In this document: positions 27,255-38,148 of the stretch, piece by piece
How the letters are laid out: every line of letters begins with the position of its first letter
Position numbering within the stretch: the stretch's first letter is position 1
NCBI GenBank assembly: GCA_000697355.1
Contig: JNEN01001244.1
Location: 62,001 to 126,000, forward strand
Direction of reading: 5' to 3'
From: Syncephalastrum monosporum B8922
Taxonomy: Eukaryota > Mucoromycota > Mucoromycetes > Mucorales > Syncephalastraceae
DNA length: 64,000 nt
Position numbers and translations under genes: made by a program
Notes under the pieces: generated by a model
Seen by the model: only the letters and a program-made list of their open reading frames with translations
What the model was told of the DNA's origin: nothing
Database searches by the model: none

Positions 27255-28854
27255 GCTCCGTGTCCGCTTTTGCTCTGTCTTGATTAGATTGGGGATGGAT
27301 CGCGGCGATCGCTTTGCTTTTTATTTTCTATATATTTTTGTTCCGGGAGAAGAAAATAGGGCAGAAAGAAAAGCCTACGTTCGTGCTCGTCTTGTCCCAA
27401 TTGGGATGCGACCGCTCCCTGCGTTGCTTCCGCATAAACGCAAATTTTTGTAACCACGACGACGGCTGATGCAGGGACCACAGTGAATGGCCAGGAAGAA
27501 TCATTTTAAATCGGGAATAGCAAAAAAGCGAATCCTTTAACGACACATCTACTACACAGCTGGGTCGCACCACTGGGAGCTATCCACAGCTTGCATTTCG
27601 GTTGCATATATCATATACAACTATATATAGCGTGTATGTGTATGTGGTAGATGTGACATCCAAGTCATGTACTGGCTACTCGGGTGGCCAACCGGCCTTG
27701 TATCCAATTGTTGCTCACTCGACTTTATACCTGCCATGCAATGGAAATAAATCACCATGAAAAATAGATACGTAGATTTCGCACTGACTGGACGATGACA
27801 TCAGATTAAAGGACCTGGTCCAAAAGCGTGGCTTCCACTCCAAATTCCACTAATTTGGCCTCTTTTGCATGATCCTAGCAACTTTTTCTGAAGAGCCGAA
27901 GCTTGGAATAATGCTCGAGTTGTCTTCGTCCTCGCTTTCTGCTGAGCGAGGCTACATCTCTTATCGCAGAGCATATCTTTACAAATTTGAAGATTCTCAA
28001 ACGCTCTCTTCGTCACACATGGGCTTCTTCCCTACAAATTTAGTCATGAAAAGGATGGTGACTATGGATAAAAAAAAGTACTACTCTATCTATTTGGTAA
28101 TGATCGGCCGAAAAGCTTTATGCATGAGCTGATGATACAAGCCCAACGATGCGGACACAGGAGCAATATCTGAGCGTCACACGGGAGCAATCCAGTGCGG
28201 ACACAGAGTTCGGTGGTGCGGATACAGCGTTCGACGAAGGATTCGTATGGCAAATAACGGTTTAATAGTAGGATACACTGTATAGACGTTACATGGGTGA
28301 GGCTTTCCAGAAATATACGGTGGTTGTGAAGCCTTAAGGGAGGTCGATCAGCCCAAAAGTAGATACAAGAAAAGTAGCGTCACCGTTAATGAAGCTAGGC
28401 GCCCACTCTTAGTTTTTAATGCAGTTGTGGACGTTTGGCGTTTAGGCACTTTGCATTACCGTTGATGAAAACGTTGCACAGTAAATGTTTCATTTACGAG
28501 CAGCAAAAGGAGGACAATCCCCAAAGAGGAACGTGAAGCGGCTGGATCGAGGCAGTTCAAGACGTCACGGACTCTAGTGGAGTCCACAGCAGTGCGTGGG
28601 TGACCGAACAGACAGTGCCCATCCCATGACAGCGCAGAAGATGCAAAGGCTATTTAGAGAATACAGTATGTGAAAAGGTGATGCGTATGTATACCAAATA
28701 TAGACAGAAGCTTCAGAATCGAAAGGAGATCGCATCAGGCTAAATACAGTACATGAAGTCAGTGGATACCGTATACAAAATTATTATTTCTGTAAAGAAA
28801 AATGGCAGGGCGCGGAGCCCCAGCCAGGCCCGTCACCTTTTCCTTCCTCTTTCG
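27255..28854. other. 1.6-kb divergent intergenic region
   Basis: The region lies between the starts of the UNC80-like and DnaJ genes. No coding gene or RNA gene is recognised. A small imperfect repeat of AGTGCGGACACAG/GGTGCGGATACAG occurs at 28150-28230. Confidence 0.55.
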
Positions 28855-30327
28855 ATGCCTATTGAGACAAAGTATTACGAGGTGCTCGACGTCGAAGTCG
28901 ATGCCTCCGATCACGAGATCCGAAGGGTACCTTACTTGCTGTCGTCGTCTTCACTGACAAACTTGCTTACCAACGTTTGTCATGTCCTTTTCTAGGCCTA
29001 CAAGAAGCTGGTACCGCCTCCCACCCACTTTGAAAGTAGCACTGACATAGACGCACCCTGTAGGCCATGAAATACCACCCTGACAAGAACCCCGAGGAAG
29101 GCGAACGCGTAAGTGGCTAGGATCGCACAGGTCCAGAACCTCCCCTCCGTTGCGATCGCTCGTTTCGTTGGTTCGGTCCTATTAAACTTTGTTTGTCTTT
29201 CCCAGTTCAAGGAGATCTCGCATGCCTACGAGGTGCTGTCCGATCCGCAGCGCCGTGAACAGTACGATCAGTTTGGTGAGGAGGGTCCGGGTGGCGGCGG
29301 TGGATTCGGCGGCGGTGCGGGCATGTCGGCCGACGATCTGTTTGAGAACCTCTTTGGCGGCGGCTTTGGAGGAGCCGGCTTTGGCGATTTCGGCGGTGGG
29401 TTTGGCGGGCCCCGGCGAGGACCCCGCAAGGGCGAGAGCATCAAGTACCCGCTGCAGGTCGCCCTCGAAGACCTGTATCTTGGCACACACAAGAAGATGG
29501 CGCTCGAGCGCAACCGCATCTGCGGTACCTGCTCCGGCAAGGGCGGCCGATCCGGCGCGGTCAAGCCCTGCGCGGCCTGCAAGGGCCGTGGCTTCCAGAT
29601 CGCCATGCGCCAGATAGCAGCGGGCATGGTCCAGCAGATGCGCGTCCCCTGTGACGAGTGCAACAGCAGCGGCGAGGTCGCCAAGAACCAGTGCAAGCGC
29701 TGCAAGGGCAAGAAGGTCACGCCCGAAAAGAAGATCCTCGACGTGTTTATCGAAAAGGGCATGGTCGATGGCCAAAAGATCTGCATGAAGGGCGAGGGCG
29801 ACGAGGAGCCCGGGCTCGAGCCGGGCGACGTCAACATGATCATCAAGCAAAAGGACCACCCGGTCTTCACGCGCAAGGGCGGCGATCTGTTCTGCCACGC
29901 CAAGATTACGCTCGCCGAAGCGCTGTGCGGCTTCAACCGCGTCATCCTGACCCACCTCGACGGCCGCGGCATCCAGGTGGCCCATCCACGTGGCAAAGTC
30001 ATCCAGCCAGGCCAGGTCAAGCGCATCCTCAATGAGGGCATGCCCACATTCAAGCGGCCCGATAACCGCGGTGATCTGTATATCCAATTCGACGTCGAGT
30101 TCCCCGCCGACGGCTTCGCAGCGGACCAAGAGATCCAGAAACTCCAGGACATCCTGCCGCGCCCTGCCGCCCAAGCAGCGACCCAGGACATCGTCGACGA
30201 GTGCGCGCTCACCCCAGGTGATATGGCGCAGTTCGGCTCGACGCGGGCGTCCAAGAACGCGTATGACGAGGATGATCACGATAGCGAGGAGGAAGGTGGC
30301 GGTGGCATGCGCTGCGCTCAGCAATAA
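28855..30327 (+). CDS. YDJ1: Type I DnaJ co-chaperone (Ydj1/DNAJA family), farnesylated
   Basis: This Hsp40 stimulates cytosolic Hsp70 ATPase activity and delivers unfolded clients. Exons: 28855-28926, 28996-29010, 29064-29108, 29206-30327, giving 417 aa. The J domain (about 1-70) keeps HPD in MKYHPDKNPEEGER. A Gly/Phe region follows (GGGGFGGGAGMSADDLF). The zinc domain has four CxxCxGxG-type repeats starting at CGTCSGKG, CAACKGRG, CDECNSSG and CKRCKGKK. Two client-binding beta domains come next, then an acidic tail. The C-terminus is CAQQ, a CaaX box predicted to be farnesylated, as in Ydj1 (CASQ). Exon 2 is only 15 nt and encodes AYKKL of J-domain helix II. The ATG at 28855 gives the standard N-terminus. 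Confidence 0.96.
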
Positions 30328-30667
30328 AGACTCTCTCTCTTTATTTTTTTCTGCGCACATTAGCTGTATATACACGCAATACATACGATCACCCTATAGA
30401 AAGAATGCTTGACCCAATTTCTCCAATTTTTGTAACACGCGCGCGCGAGATATACACTACTCCCTGTCTTTTATTCTCTCTTTCTCTCTTTATTATCCTT
30501 TTCTTTTTCTTTCACTCTTTCCTTTTTCAAACGTTCATACGTTTGGTTTGTTTTTCCTCTCTTTTTACCTTCTGTAGCCCATCTTTCTCTCTGAAAAGAC
30601 GCTTTCTTTATCTGCTTCCCACCCTTTTTGGTTTTATTCTCCTACACAAAACGAGTGTGCCTTTCAC

Positions 30668-33038
30668 ATGACGATTGACGAATTCGAGCCCGATGCTCTT
30701 CTTGCAGAGCTTAACTCCAAGCTACTGAATGTGTCCATCACCCACCAAGCCTTTGCCAATTGTGACACGATTGACAAGTCCAGTGTACGTACGCCCCGTC
30801 TACCGTCCTTGGGGCTTCACACCAAGAGGGTCGGAGTCTGTCGCGTGTCCCATATATTAATCTGAATGCCTATTCCTATTTTTATGGGCTGCTATTATTT
30901 ATGCAGCTCGCCTCCATCAAGCATTACTTGACGTGCGCAAACCCACACGACAATGGCTGCCTGCTCAGCGTTCAGATGATTCGGAAATACATGACATCAA
31001 GTGAGAAGACGCTCCATCCATTTATGTACATGTTCCTGACCCTCTATCATTGAAATCCAGGATCCAGTGGTCCCGATAGCGTCGATGACGTGCTTGAGTT
31101 GGGCATTCTTCCTCGTCTCCGCGAGCTGCTCATCATCCACGATGCAGTCGAGCTACAGGTAAATTATCCTCGCCTACTCTGCCCTTCTCTTGTTGTGCCG
31201 TCATTCTTTTTTTCATCCATCGCCACCATACACCTATACACACATACACACACACACGTATATACATACATATACATATATACACGCACAACCTAAAGTC
31301 AGAAGAGGAATATGAGTTCACACGACTGGCTCTTCTCTCGTAGTTTGAATGTGCCTGGATTGTTACGAACATTGCCGTAAGTGGATTGTCCTCTCTGCGC
31401 TCAATGCAACCTGAACGTATCATCTTTTGAATAGGCCGGCAACTCAGCGCAGACACAAAAACTCATCCGCAGCGACTTTTCGACTGCGCTTCTGGAATGC
31501 TTAAACTCGCCCCAGTGTGTGCTCAGCAATAAGGCTCAGGTGGGTACAGTCAGGTACATTCACGGTTTACTGACGTGTCATAGGCGGCGTGGGCATTGGC
31601 CAATTTCGCCGGTGAGTCCACTGTGGTGCGTGAAAGTCTGATTCAACGGCGGGTCATTGGCATTGTGGGCGAGATTCTCCAGAACGCCTGCGAGACGGCA
31701 TACAATGACCTCCTGAACGACGGCTACGAACCTTTGCCGGGTAATCTGAAGATCTACGACGAGGACATGCGCATGGATATCAAGGCGTTGACATGGGCCA
31801 TCTGTAACATGGCCCGAGGTGGATTCCATACAGCGGAGCACTGGGAAACGGTAACGGGCAGGATCTTAATGGGACGAGGTTATTAACTCAATGGTCGCAG
31901 TACATTCCTGCCTTCCAAGCGTTAGAGCGCAGCATCATGTTTGAGCACAGGGACTTGTGGGTCGACTCGGGGTATGCTAGTATCTGTCGACGAAAATCTG
32001 GACGTATCTCATCGCCCTTTTCATTCTTAGCTTTGCGCTGTCACGAATATTACACAACATGCATGACGTGGTGCCCTTTCACGAGCAAATTCACATCTCG
32101 CTGGATCTCAGCAGCCGGCTCGTTCAGCTCCTCGGGTAAAGTGCATTGTCAAAAACGCTGTATCAGCACATCCTGAAAGAAGCCTCCCTTAGATCCCACT
32201 TTGCTTCCGTTCGGGTGCCCATCCTGCGTACCATTATCAATTTAACTTCGGGCCCTTCACAGCATACACGGCGCCTGATGCAGTGCGGCCTTCTGCAAGC
32301 GCTCGTTCCCTTGTTGGACACGCCCCTTTCGGACGAGCAAGCACAGCAGCGGGATGCCTTTCTCATCATTGCCAACGTGGCTGCCGACGACCGGGACAGC
32401 GTGGGGTGCATCGCCATGCATGACGTCGTCATGCGTTGCGTCCTGCGGACACTTCAAGTGAGCGAGCACCCGACCATGGACAGCGCGGCGTGGAAGCTCA
32501 TTACGGAATCGCTCTGGATCCTGTGTAATATCATCTGCATGGGCAGTGACGAGCACGTAACGTAAGTCAATCCGAGGGTGAGGAAGACGAGTGGCTGAAC
32601 TCCCACGCTAGATATTTACTGGACCACCACCGCTACTTATTAACCCATATTATGCGACTCATCGGACTTGAACCGCGCGAGATTCCTCTGGCAGCGAGCC
32701 AAAAGGCGGTGGATGCGGCGGTGATGCTGATCGAGCGGTCCGTCTCGCTTGGACGGCGCGACAAGGACGTGACGGACAAGCTGGGGATCAGCGTGCTGCC
32801 TGCGCTTGAGACACTGTGTATATATCATTCCAACCAAGAAGCACTCACACGGGCGTGCACGCGGCTGCACTCGCTCATCTACGAGGCGCCGCAAAACCAT
32901 ATTGCGGCTCAATTTGGGCTGGGCCAACGCGAAAAGACTGAACTGTCGAGCTATGCGAGCAAGCGGAGGATCCTCCATGGTTTGGAAGACGGCGATGTGC
33001 GCTTGATTGAAAACGCTGTGGGCAAACTCAGCATTTAA
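30668..33038 (+). CDS. Armadillo-repeat protein, divergent importin-alpha-like
   Basis: Ten exons: 30668-30784, 30907-31000, 31061-31158, 31344-31376, 31435-31539, 31584-31850, 31901-31971, 32031-32135, 32193-32561, 32612-33038. They give 561 aa. ARM units are clear in the first half. DVLELGILPRLRELL is followed by QFECAWIVTNIAAGNSAQT and AAWALANFAGESTVVRESL, the importin-alpha pattern of FECAWxLTNIA and AxWALxNIA. Later helices (LRTIINLTSGPSQHT, ITESLWILCNIICMG) also fit. The canonical importin-beta-binding domain, a basic N-terminal stretch, is absent; the first 40 residues are acidic. I infer a karyopherin-alpha relative or ARM adaptor that no longer binds importin-beta in the usual way. 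The cargo is unknown. The exact acceptor of exon 9 (32193) was chosen to keep frame. Confidence 0.75.
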
Positions 33039-33148
33039 TTCCTTTTTTTTTTTTTTTTCCTTCTTCGTTCCCTTTTCTTCTTGTACACACACCACACCGC
33101 CTTCAAACCCCCCTCCTCTCGTCATATCTTTTTTTTTTCCTTATAATA

Positions 33149-33945
33149 ATGTCTAAAGTGACGCTAGCGAGATTAAAAGAGGTCTACAAAACAACGCGAT
33201 TCCCGTGGAAGAAGCAAGCCCTTGTCGGCGTTGACCTGAATGGCAATGAGTATTATGACATGCCCAACCCGAACCACCTCGGTACAACCACAGCTACAGA
33301 CACTCTTCTATGCAAGCATGAACTTATCGCGTGGTAGGTCGATGGAAGCGCTGGGTACAAATGAAGGAAATCTCGGACGACCATGCCGTTTTCCAAGAAG
33401 ACCAGCTGCCAGGTAAATAAAAAGGAAACAGGCTATGAGTGTCGTCTCATTGTATTGTATCAGTGCAATGGCAGGCTTGGCTTCGACACACGCGCCATGA
33501 AGCCCCCACTATTCAGGAACTGCTCCGCGAACAGCAACGACGGTTGCGACTCGCAGAAAAGGTGCGACAACTGGAAGCCATCGAGGAACAGCGCAAGGTA
33601 ATACTGTGAAAGAGTAAAAGGAAAAGGAGAGATGCTCATCGCGCGTTATCGGTTTTTATTATTAGGCGAAGCCCTCAATGCAGATTGAAGAAAAACAGGC
33701 AGAGCAGCCATCAACGCCACCGTCACCATCACCTGAGCCGAAACCACAAGAGACGCAAGAGCCACCCAAGCAGGAGAAGCGAAAGAAACGAGGTAATGAA
33801 AAGAACACAGCGACACAGAGGAAGAGAGCAGAGCTGACATGTTTGCATGATATCAGCTGAAGAACTGCCGAATGCTGAACCGACTGGATCGGGAGAGACC
33901 TTTGTTCCTGGCACCTGGACACCCACAAGCCCTCGACGGCGCTAA
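33149..33945 (+). CDS. Complex I assembly factor NDUFAF2 (B17.2-like)
   Basis: NDUFAF2 is a paralogue of complex I subunit NDUFA12. It occupies that subunit's place on assembly intermediates in the mitochondrial matrix. Exons: 33149-33281, 33338-33412, 33464-33597, 33666-33792, 33857-33945, giving 185 aa. The family core is plain: LVGVDLNGNEYYDMPNP, then HLGRWKRWVQM, and VQWQAWLRHTRHEAPTIQEL. A Glu/Arg-rich helix follows (residues about 95-125), then a Pro/Glu/Lys-rich low-complexity tail ending in TPTSPRRR. The GVDxxGNxYY and WxxWLRHTRxxPPT pattern separates this protein from NDUFA12, although NDUFA12 shares the first part. The presence of this gene implies a conventional rotenone-sensitive complex I. 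It is convergent with the Hv1 gene, 127 bp away. Confidence 0.93.
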
Positions 33946-34072
33946 AAAGAAAAAAGCAAGCGAACCTGTGCATTTTATATATATGATATAAAGACTTGTA
34001 TACTACACGTACAATTCTCATCTGTCTCTGTCGTCTATGTCGGTTGGTAAATCATTCATTCATGAGAGGGTA

Positions 34073-34834
34073 TCACGCCTCGCTTGGCCGGTTCAACAGG
34101 CGTTCTCGGTCATACGCCTTTTCAAGTTCTGCATAGGCTTGCTTGACCTCAGCGAGCTCATCCTGCAGCGACTCGAGCTGCTCCTGGTTTGCAATCGATG
34201 TGCTCATCACCGCCGCTTCTATCACCTTGACGACGCGCCACAGACGCAGTACAATCAAAAGTCTATACGGAGAGCCATGAGACATGAGGGAAAAAGAAAG
34301 AGAGAAAGACAGTGAACACCCCGAACTTACTCTGCGACTTCGCGCTCCTTGCCGTGCAGGACGATATCAAGAACAAAAGTCGATAGAACGACTGAAAACA
34401 AAAGGCGTGAGAAGCCCGTCTCTCTGAATGAAATGAAATGCATCTTCTACTTTACCGATCAAATCAAACAAATGGAGCTTCCAGCCCTTTTGGCCTGGGA
34501 GGTAATAGGCCGGCCCAAAAGCGACCAGGGCGAGGGTCAGTTCAAGCAAGAAGAGGCAGGTGATCACACGACTCATGACGTCCGCCACTTCGACCGCAGT
34601 CAGCATGAACTCGCTCGGTTTGGAATCAAGTTGACATTCGTGAAAGAATGTGTAAATGATTTGGAAGAGGACGCAGGTCGCGTCGAGAAGAGTGAGTCCA
34701 AGCACTGTCAAGTGTATCGACGGCTTTTCGAGTATCTCCCCCAGCTCGTGTCGCCACCCACCCTCAGTCTTGGGTTGCTGCTGTACTTGTTGTTGCTCTG
34801 GGTCACTCGTAGGCACACTGCCATAGGACGCCAT
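34073..34834 (-). CDS. Voltage-gated proton channel (Hv1/HVCN1 family)
   Basis: This is a voltage-sensor-domain-only protein that lets protons leave the cell on depolarisation. Exons (transcription order): 34456-34834, 34331-34391, 34073-34262, giving 209 aa. S1 contains Asp51 (LTLLDATCVLF), aligned with human selectivity residue D112. S2 has Glu98 (LFLLELTLAL; human E153). S3 has Asp124 and Asp135 (FDLIVVLSTFVLDIVL; human D174, D185). S4 is LLIVLRLWRVVKVIE with Arg153, Arg156 and Lys159 at the places of human R205, R208 and R211, and Trp155 at W207. The C-terminus (about 165-205) is a predicted coiled coil (QEQLESLQDELAEVKQAYAE) that would dimerise the channel. No pore domain follows, so it is not a cation channel fragment. 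The start is the ATG at 34832-34834, preceding a Gln-rich N-tail. Confidence 0.93.
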
Positions 34835-35374
34835 ACTTGTAGTCAAGTTGGAAGAAAAGAAAGAAAGAGAAGAAGTACTGCAGTATGTACAGTATAGCCT
34901 TTTTCTCTCATTTTTTTTTCTCTTGTGGTACTTGTATCACCTTTCGTTCTCGGCGTGCATCCTTCTGCCTTAAACCTACCTTCCGTCCACCCCCACCCCC
35001 GCCAAATGGTAGAAACCTTTCGGATGTGGGTGAGCCGATCCGCCTTTTGGGTCAGTGCCACCACAATCTACACTTGATCTCTGGATCTCTTTTCTCGCTC
35101 CCGAGTTGCTGAAGACCTTGCCCCATTCAGCCAGCTACATAACAAAAGTAGAGTCGTATTTTGTGATGATATTCAACACTACGGCGGATGTTCACGGATT
35201 TGTGTGGAAATTATCAACAGAGTTGTGCTATTGGTATACAAAATATACAAAAGCAAGTCTTTTACATCCGAGGTTTGCTCTGCCAGACAAGTCTTTAAGC
35301 TGTTGACGTTTAGTCAATGATACATACGACTTTGACGGCACCATTGTTTTGCTCCTTTGCTGTACTGCTCCAAT

Positions 35375-35510
35375 GACATAGTACAGTACCCGCTCGATAA
35401 CTCGATACTCGATAACTCGATATTTCCCTAAGTCGATCACTGTCGCTGCAACCGAGCCGCATTAAGCAGAGAAAACTCGATAACTCGATAACTCGATACT
35501 CGATCAGGCT
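35375..35510 (+). repeat. Two clusters of CTCGATA(A) repeats, possible DNA-transposon end
   Basis: The first cluster (about 35391-35423) follows TACAGTACCCG and has four CTCGATA units. The second (about 35475-35505) has four more. The phrase CAGTACCCGCTCGATAACTC next to TA resembles the terminal inverted repeats of pogo/Tigger-like elements, which start with CAGT inside a TA duplication. I found no matching inverted end or transposase nearby, so only a fragment or a simple repeat can be claimed. Confidence 0.5.
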
Positions 35511-36369
35511 CCATCCAAACGATCGACTTACGATCAACCAATAAAAATCGCCGAAAGTTCGATAGAACATGTCAGACGATAGGATCTGAACAAGCGACCT
35601 GCAGCAAACAGGAACGACGATTTGTTCTGCTTAAAATTGAGATGCTGCTCATTTGCCAGAGCCTTGCTATTGACGTATTAGATGATGGAGTCTTGCGTAA
35701 GTGACATAATGCTCTTCTCTATTTCATTGGCGAATGCGAACAGAACGTCTTATGTTTTGGGGACACGGAGCTGTTTGATGCGCTTTGCCTCAAGATATTC
35801 GTTTTCCATTCGCATGCCGTTCCTCTCGTTCCTGATTGTAGCGGAGGTGGTGAATTGGCTTGCTTTAGTGTCAGCCAGAAACCCTTTCCTAGCCCACTGC
35901 GCGAGCTGGCGTCTACTGTGCAGAGGCGTCGTACTCTTATGCTTCTGCATACAGTCCAGCTAAGTTTCAGCTGTTACTAAGCTGCTGCAATCTGTTATCG
36001 AAAGCAAGCGAGGAGGATGGAAAATATATCTCTATCTGTAGCTGTGCTACGCGTCACATGTATTGTACAGTAGATAATGCAATATCACGTTTCTACTTGA
36101 CGGAGGAAAGTGGATTCGTCAAGGATAACACATTAACTAGTAAAGTCCCATTCATGTTTTCAGGTTAATTTTTCCTAGTTTTCCTGTTTATGGGTTTTGA
36201 TTACTTTTCACTCAGGTAGATAATAGCTATAACATTTCCATTTCATTACTTGACTCAGGGTGACTGCATCTATTGTTAGGAGAAGGTTATAACAACTGGA
36301 AATGCCTGTGTGGTGCGTGGTCATGGAAGTTGCCGTGGGGCTCGATTTGCTGTGGTGGTGAGGAATTAG

Positions 36370-36374
36370 CCAAT
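36370..36374 (+). promoter_or_regulatory. CCAAT box upstream of the acidic repeat gene
   Basis: CCAAT lies in the context AGCCAATCAGAG, 117 bp upstream of the ATG at 36491. The position and CCAATCAG context fit an NF-Y/Hap complex site. It is followed by the CGCG-rich stretch 36380-36403. Confidence 0.45.
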
Positions 36375-36490
36375 CAGAGCGCGTCATCGCGTGAAAACGC
36401 GTGGAATCAAAAAAAAAAAAAAAAAGATTACTGCAGCATGAAAAGAAGTTGACTTCACCTTTTTCTGCTTTTACAGCACATTTCGTTGCC

Positions 36491-38148
36491 ATGATTCGAG
36501 CCAAACGCCCGCATAAACCCTCGCACGAACATCCGTACAGTACCAGGCCCACCAAGCGCTGTAAGACCTTGCTCGATGCTCGCGCTGCTGAAGCTGGTGT
36601 ATCCACCCTAGCCGAGCAGGCCGGCCAGAAGCGCCACTCCAAAGATCAGGAAGGAGACCGGAAACCAAAGCGCCAGAAGGGGATGGCGCCCGCTGGAGAC
36701 GAAGCGGCAACAATGTCCACGATTTCCCGCACAACTGCGGATGCCCGCATGACAGCGGATGAACACCTGGAGACGACTTCCCGCACGACAGCGGATGCCC
36801 GCACGACAGCGGAAGACGACGTGGTTGTGGAGGACCGCGTGGTAGCAGCAGAGGACGAAGAGGAGGAGGAAGAAGTGGAAGTGTTAGTGAAGATGGAAGA
36901 GGAGGACGAAGAGAAAGACGAAGACGAAGACGAAGACGAAGACGACAACGACGACGACAACGACGACGACGAGAAGGAAGTGAAGGTGGAAGAGGAGGAG
37001 GAAGAAGTGGAAGTGTTAGTGAAGATGGAAGACGAAGACGAAGACGAAGACGAGGACGAAGACGAAGACGACAACGACGACGACAACGACGACGACGAGA
37101 AGGAAGTGAAGGTGGAAGAGGAGGAGGAAGAAGTGGAAGTGTTAGTGAAGATGGAAGACGAAGACGAAGACGAAGACGAGGACGAAGACGAAGACGACAA
37201 CGACGACGACAACGACGACGACGAGAAGGAAGTGAAGGTGGAAGAGGAGGAGGAAGAAGTGGAAGTGTTAGTGAAGATGGAAGACGAAGACGAAGACGAA
37301 GACGAGGACGAAGACGAAGACGACAACGACGACGACAACGACGACGACGAGAAGGAAGTGAAGGTGGAAGAGGAGGAGGAAGAAGTGGAAGTGTTAGTGA
37401 AGATGGAAGACGAAGACGAAGACGAAGACGAGGACGAAGACGAAGACGACAACGACGACGACAACGACGACGACGAGAAGGAAGTGAAGGTGGAAGAGGA
37501 GGAGGAAGAAGTGGAAGTGTTAGTGAAGATGGAAGACGAAGACGAAGACGAAGACGAGGACGAAGACGAAGACGACAACGACGACGACAACGACGACGAC
37601 GAGAAGGAAGTGAAAGTGGAAGAGGAGGACGAAGACGACGACGAAGAAGACGACGAAGAAGACGACGACGACGAGAAGGATGTGAAGGTGGAAGTGCAGA
37701 TGGAAGAGGTGGGCGAAGAGGAGCACGAAGAGGAGCACGAAGAGGAGCACGAGGAGGAGGAAGAAGAGGAGGAAGAAGAGCACTTCCCTCGCGTCGAGCC
37801 AATGGAGGACCACTTCGGCCGAGTCCTTCTCCTGCTACACCGGTACCACCGCGCCCAATTTCGTGCCCAGCAACAGCGGAACCTCGTCGCCCAAGCCCAT
37901 GCCGCGCGACACCGCAACCTCGTTGCCCAAGCCCATGCCACCATGGTGACATCACACTCGCGGTCTCCCTCTCCCTCTCGCTCTCGCTCTCGCTCCCGCT
38001 CGAACACCCCCGGCCCTCGTCATCACAGGGCAATGAATGTCTTCGGGAATGAGGTACGTCTCTTGTCTTTTCACTAGCTCTATCGATCTATCCAGGAATA
38101 TACTGACTTTCTTTCTCTCTATAGTCCCTCCTGGGTGGTCCTCCTTGA
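36491..38148 (+). CDS. Acidic nuclear-type protein with 42-aa tandem repeats
   Basis: I do not recognise a family. Exons: 36491-38053 and 38125-38148 (528 aa). The N-terminus (1-80) is basic, with KRPHKPSHEH, KRCKTLL and RKPKRQKG, which look like nuclear localisation signals. A short TTADARTTAEDD repeat follows. Residues about 120-385 are an Asp/Glu array built from a 42-aa unit: VEVLVKMEDEDEDEDEDE, then DNDDDNDDDEKEVKVEEEEE. A second acidic block (HEEEHEEEHEEE) and an RS-like tail (RSPSPSRSRSRSRSN) end the protein. Starting at the ORF limit 36401 would need a GTG, so the first ATG is used. The small last exon encodes SLLGGPP. Likely roles are histone or RNA-protein handling, by composition only. 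The long minus-strand frames across it are shadows of the repeat. Confidence 0.7.
36881..37645 (+). repeat. 126-bp coding tandem repeat, about six copies
   Basis: The marker GTGTTAGTGAAGATGGAAGA starts at 36881, 37013, 37139, 37265, 37391 and 37517. The first spacing is 132 bp and the next four are exactly 126 bp. The middle copies look identical base for base by eye, including synonymous positions. This points to very recent unequal exchange or gene conversion. The last copy diverges after the KEVKVEEED segment. Confidence 0.92.

Larger units (their letters stand above)
34835..36490. other. Divergent intergenic region with CTCGATA repeats
   Basis: No gene is recognised. Notable content: the CTCGATA-rich segment (35375-35510), several short open frames without homology signals, an A17 run at 36408-36424 and a CCAAT box near 36370. 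Confidence 0.6.

Noticed and set aside
29182..30384. Open frames of 400 and 328 aa on the minus strand
   Set aside because: They lie opposite the DnaJ coding exon, arise from its GC-biased third positions and show no domain.
36881..37645. CRISPR-like regular array
   Set aside because: The 126-bp units are contiguous coding repeats without spacers, in a eukaryotic gene.
36471..38033. Arg/Leu/Pro-rich and Ser-rich minus-strand frames of 453-520 aa
   Set aside because: They are antisense of the 126-bp repeat; the plus strand has the start, NLS-like and RS segments and a spliced end.
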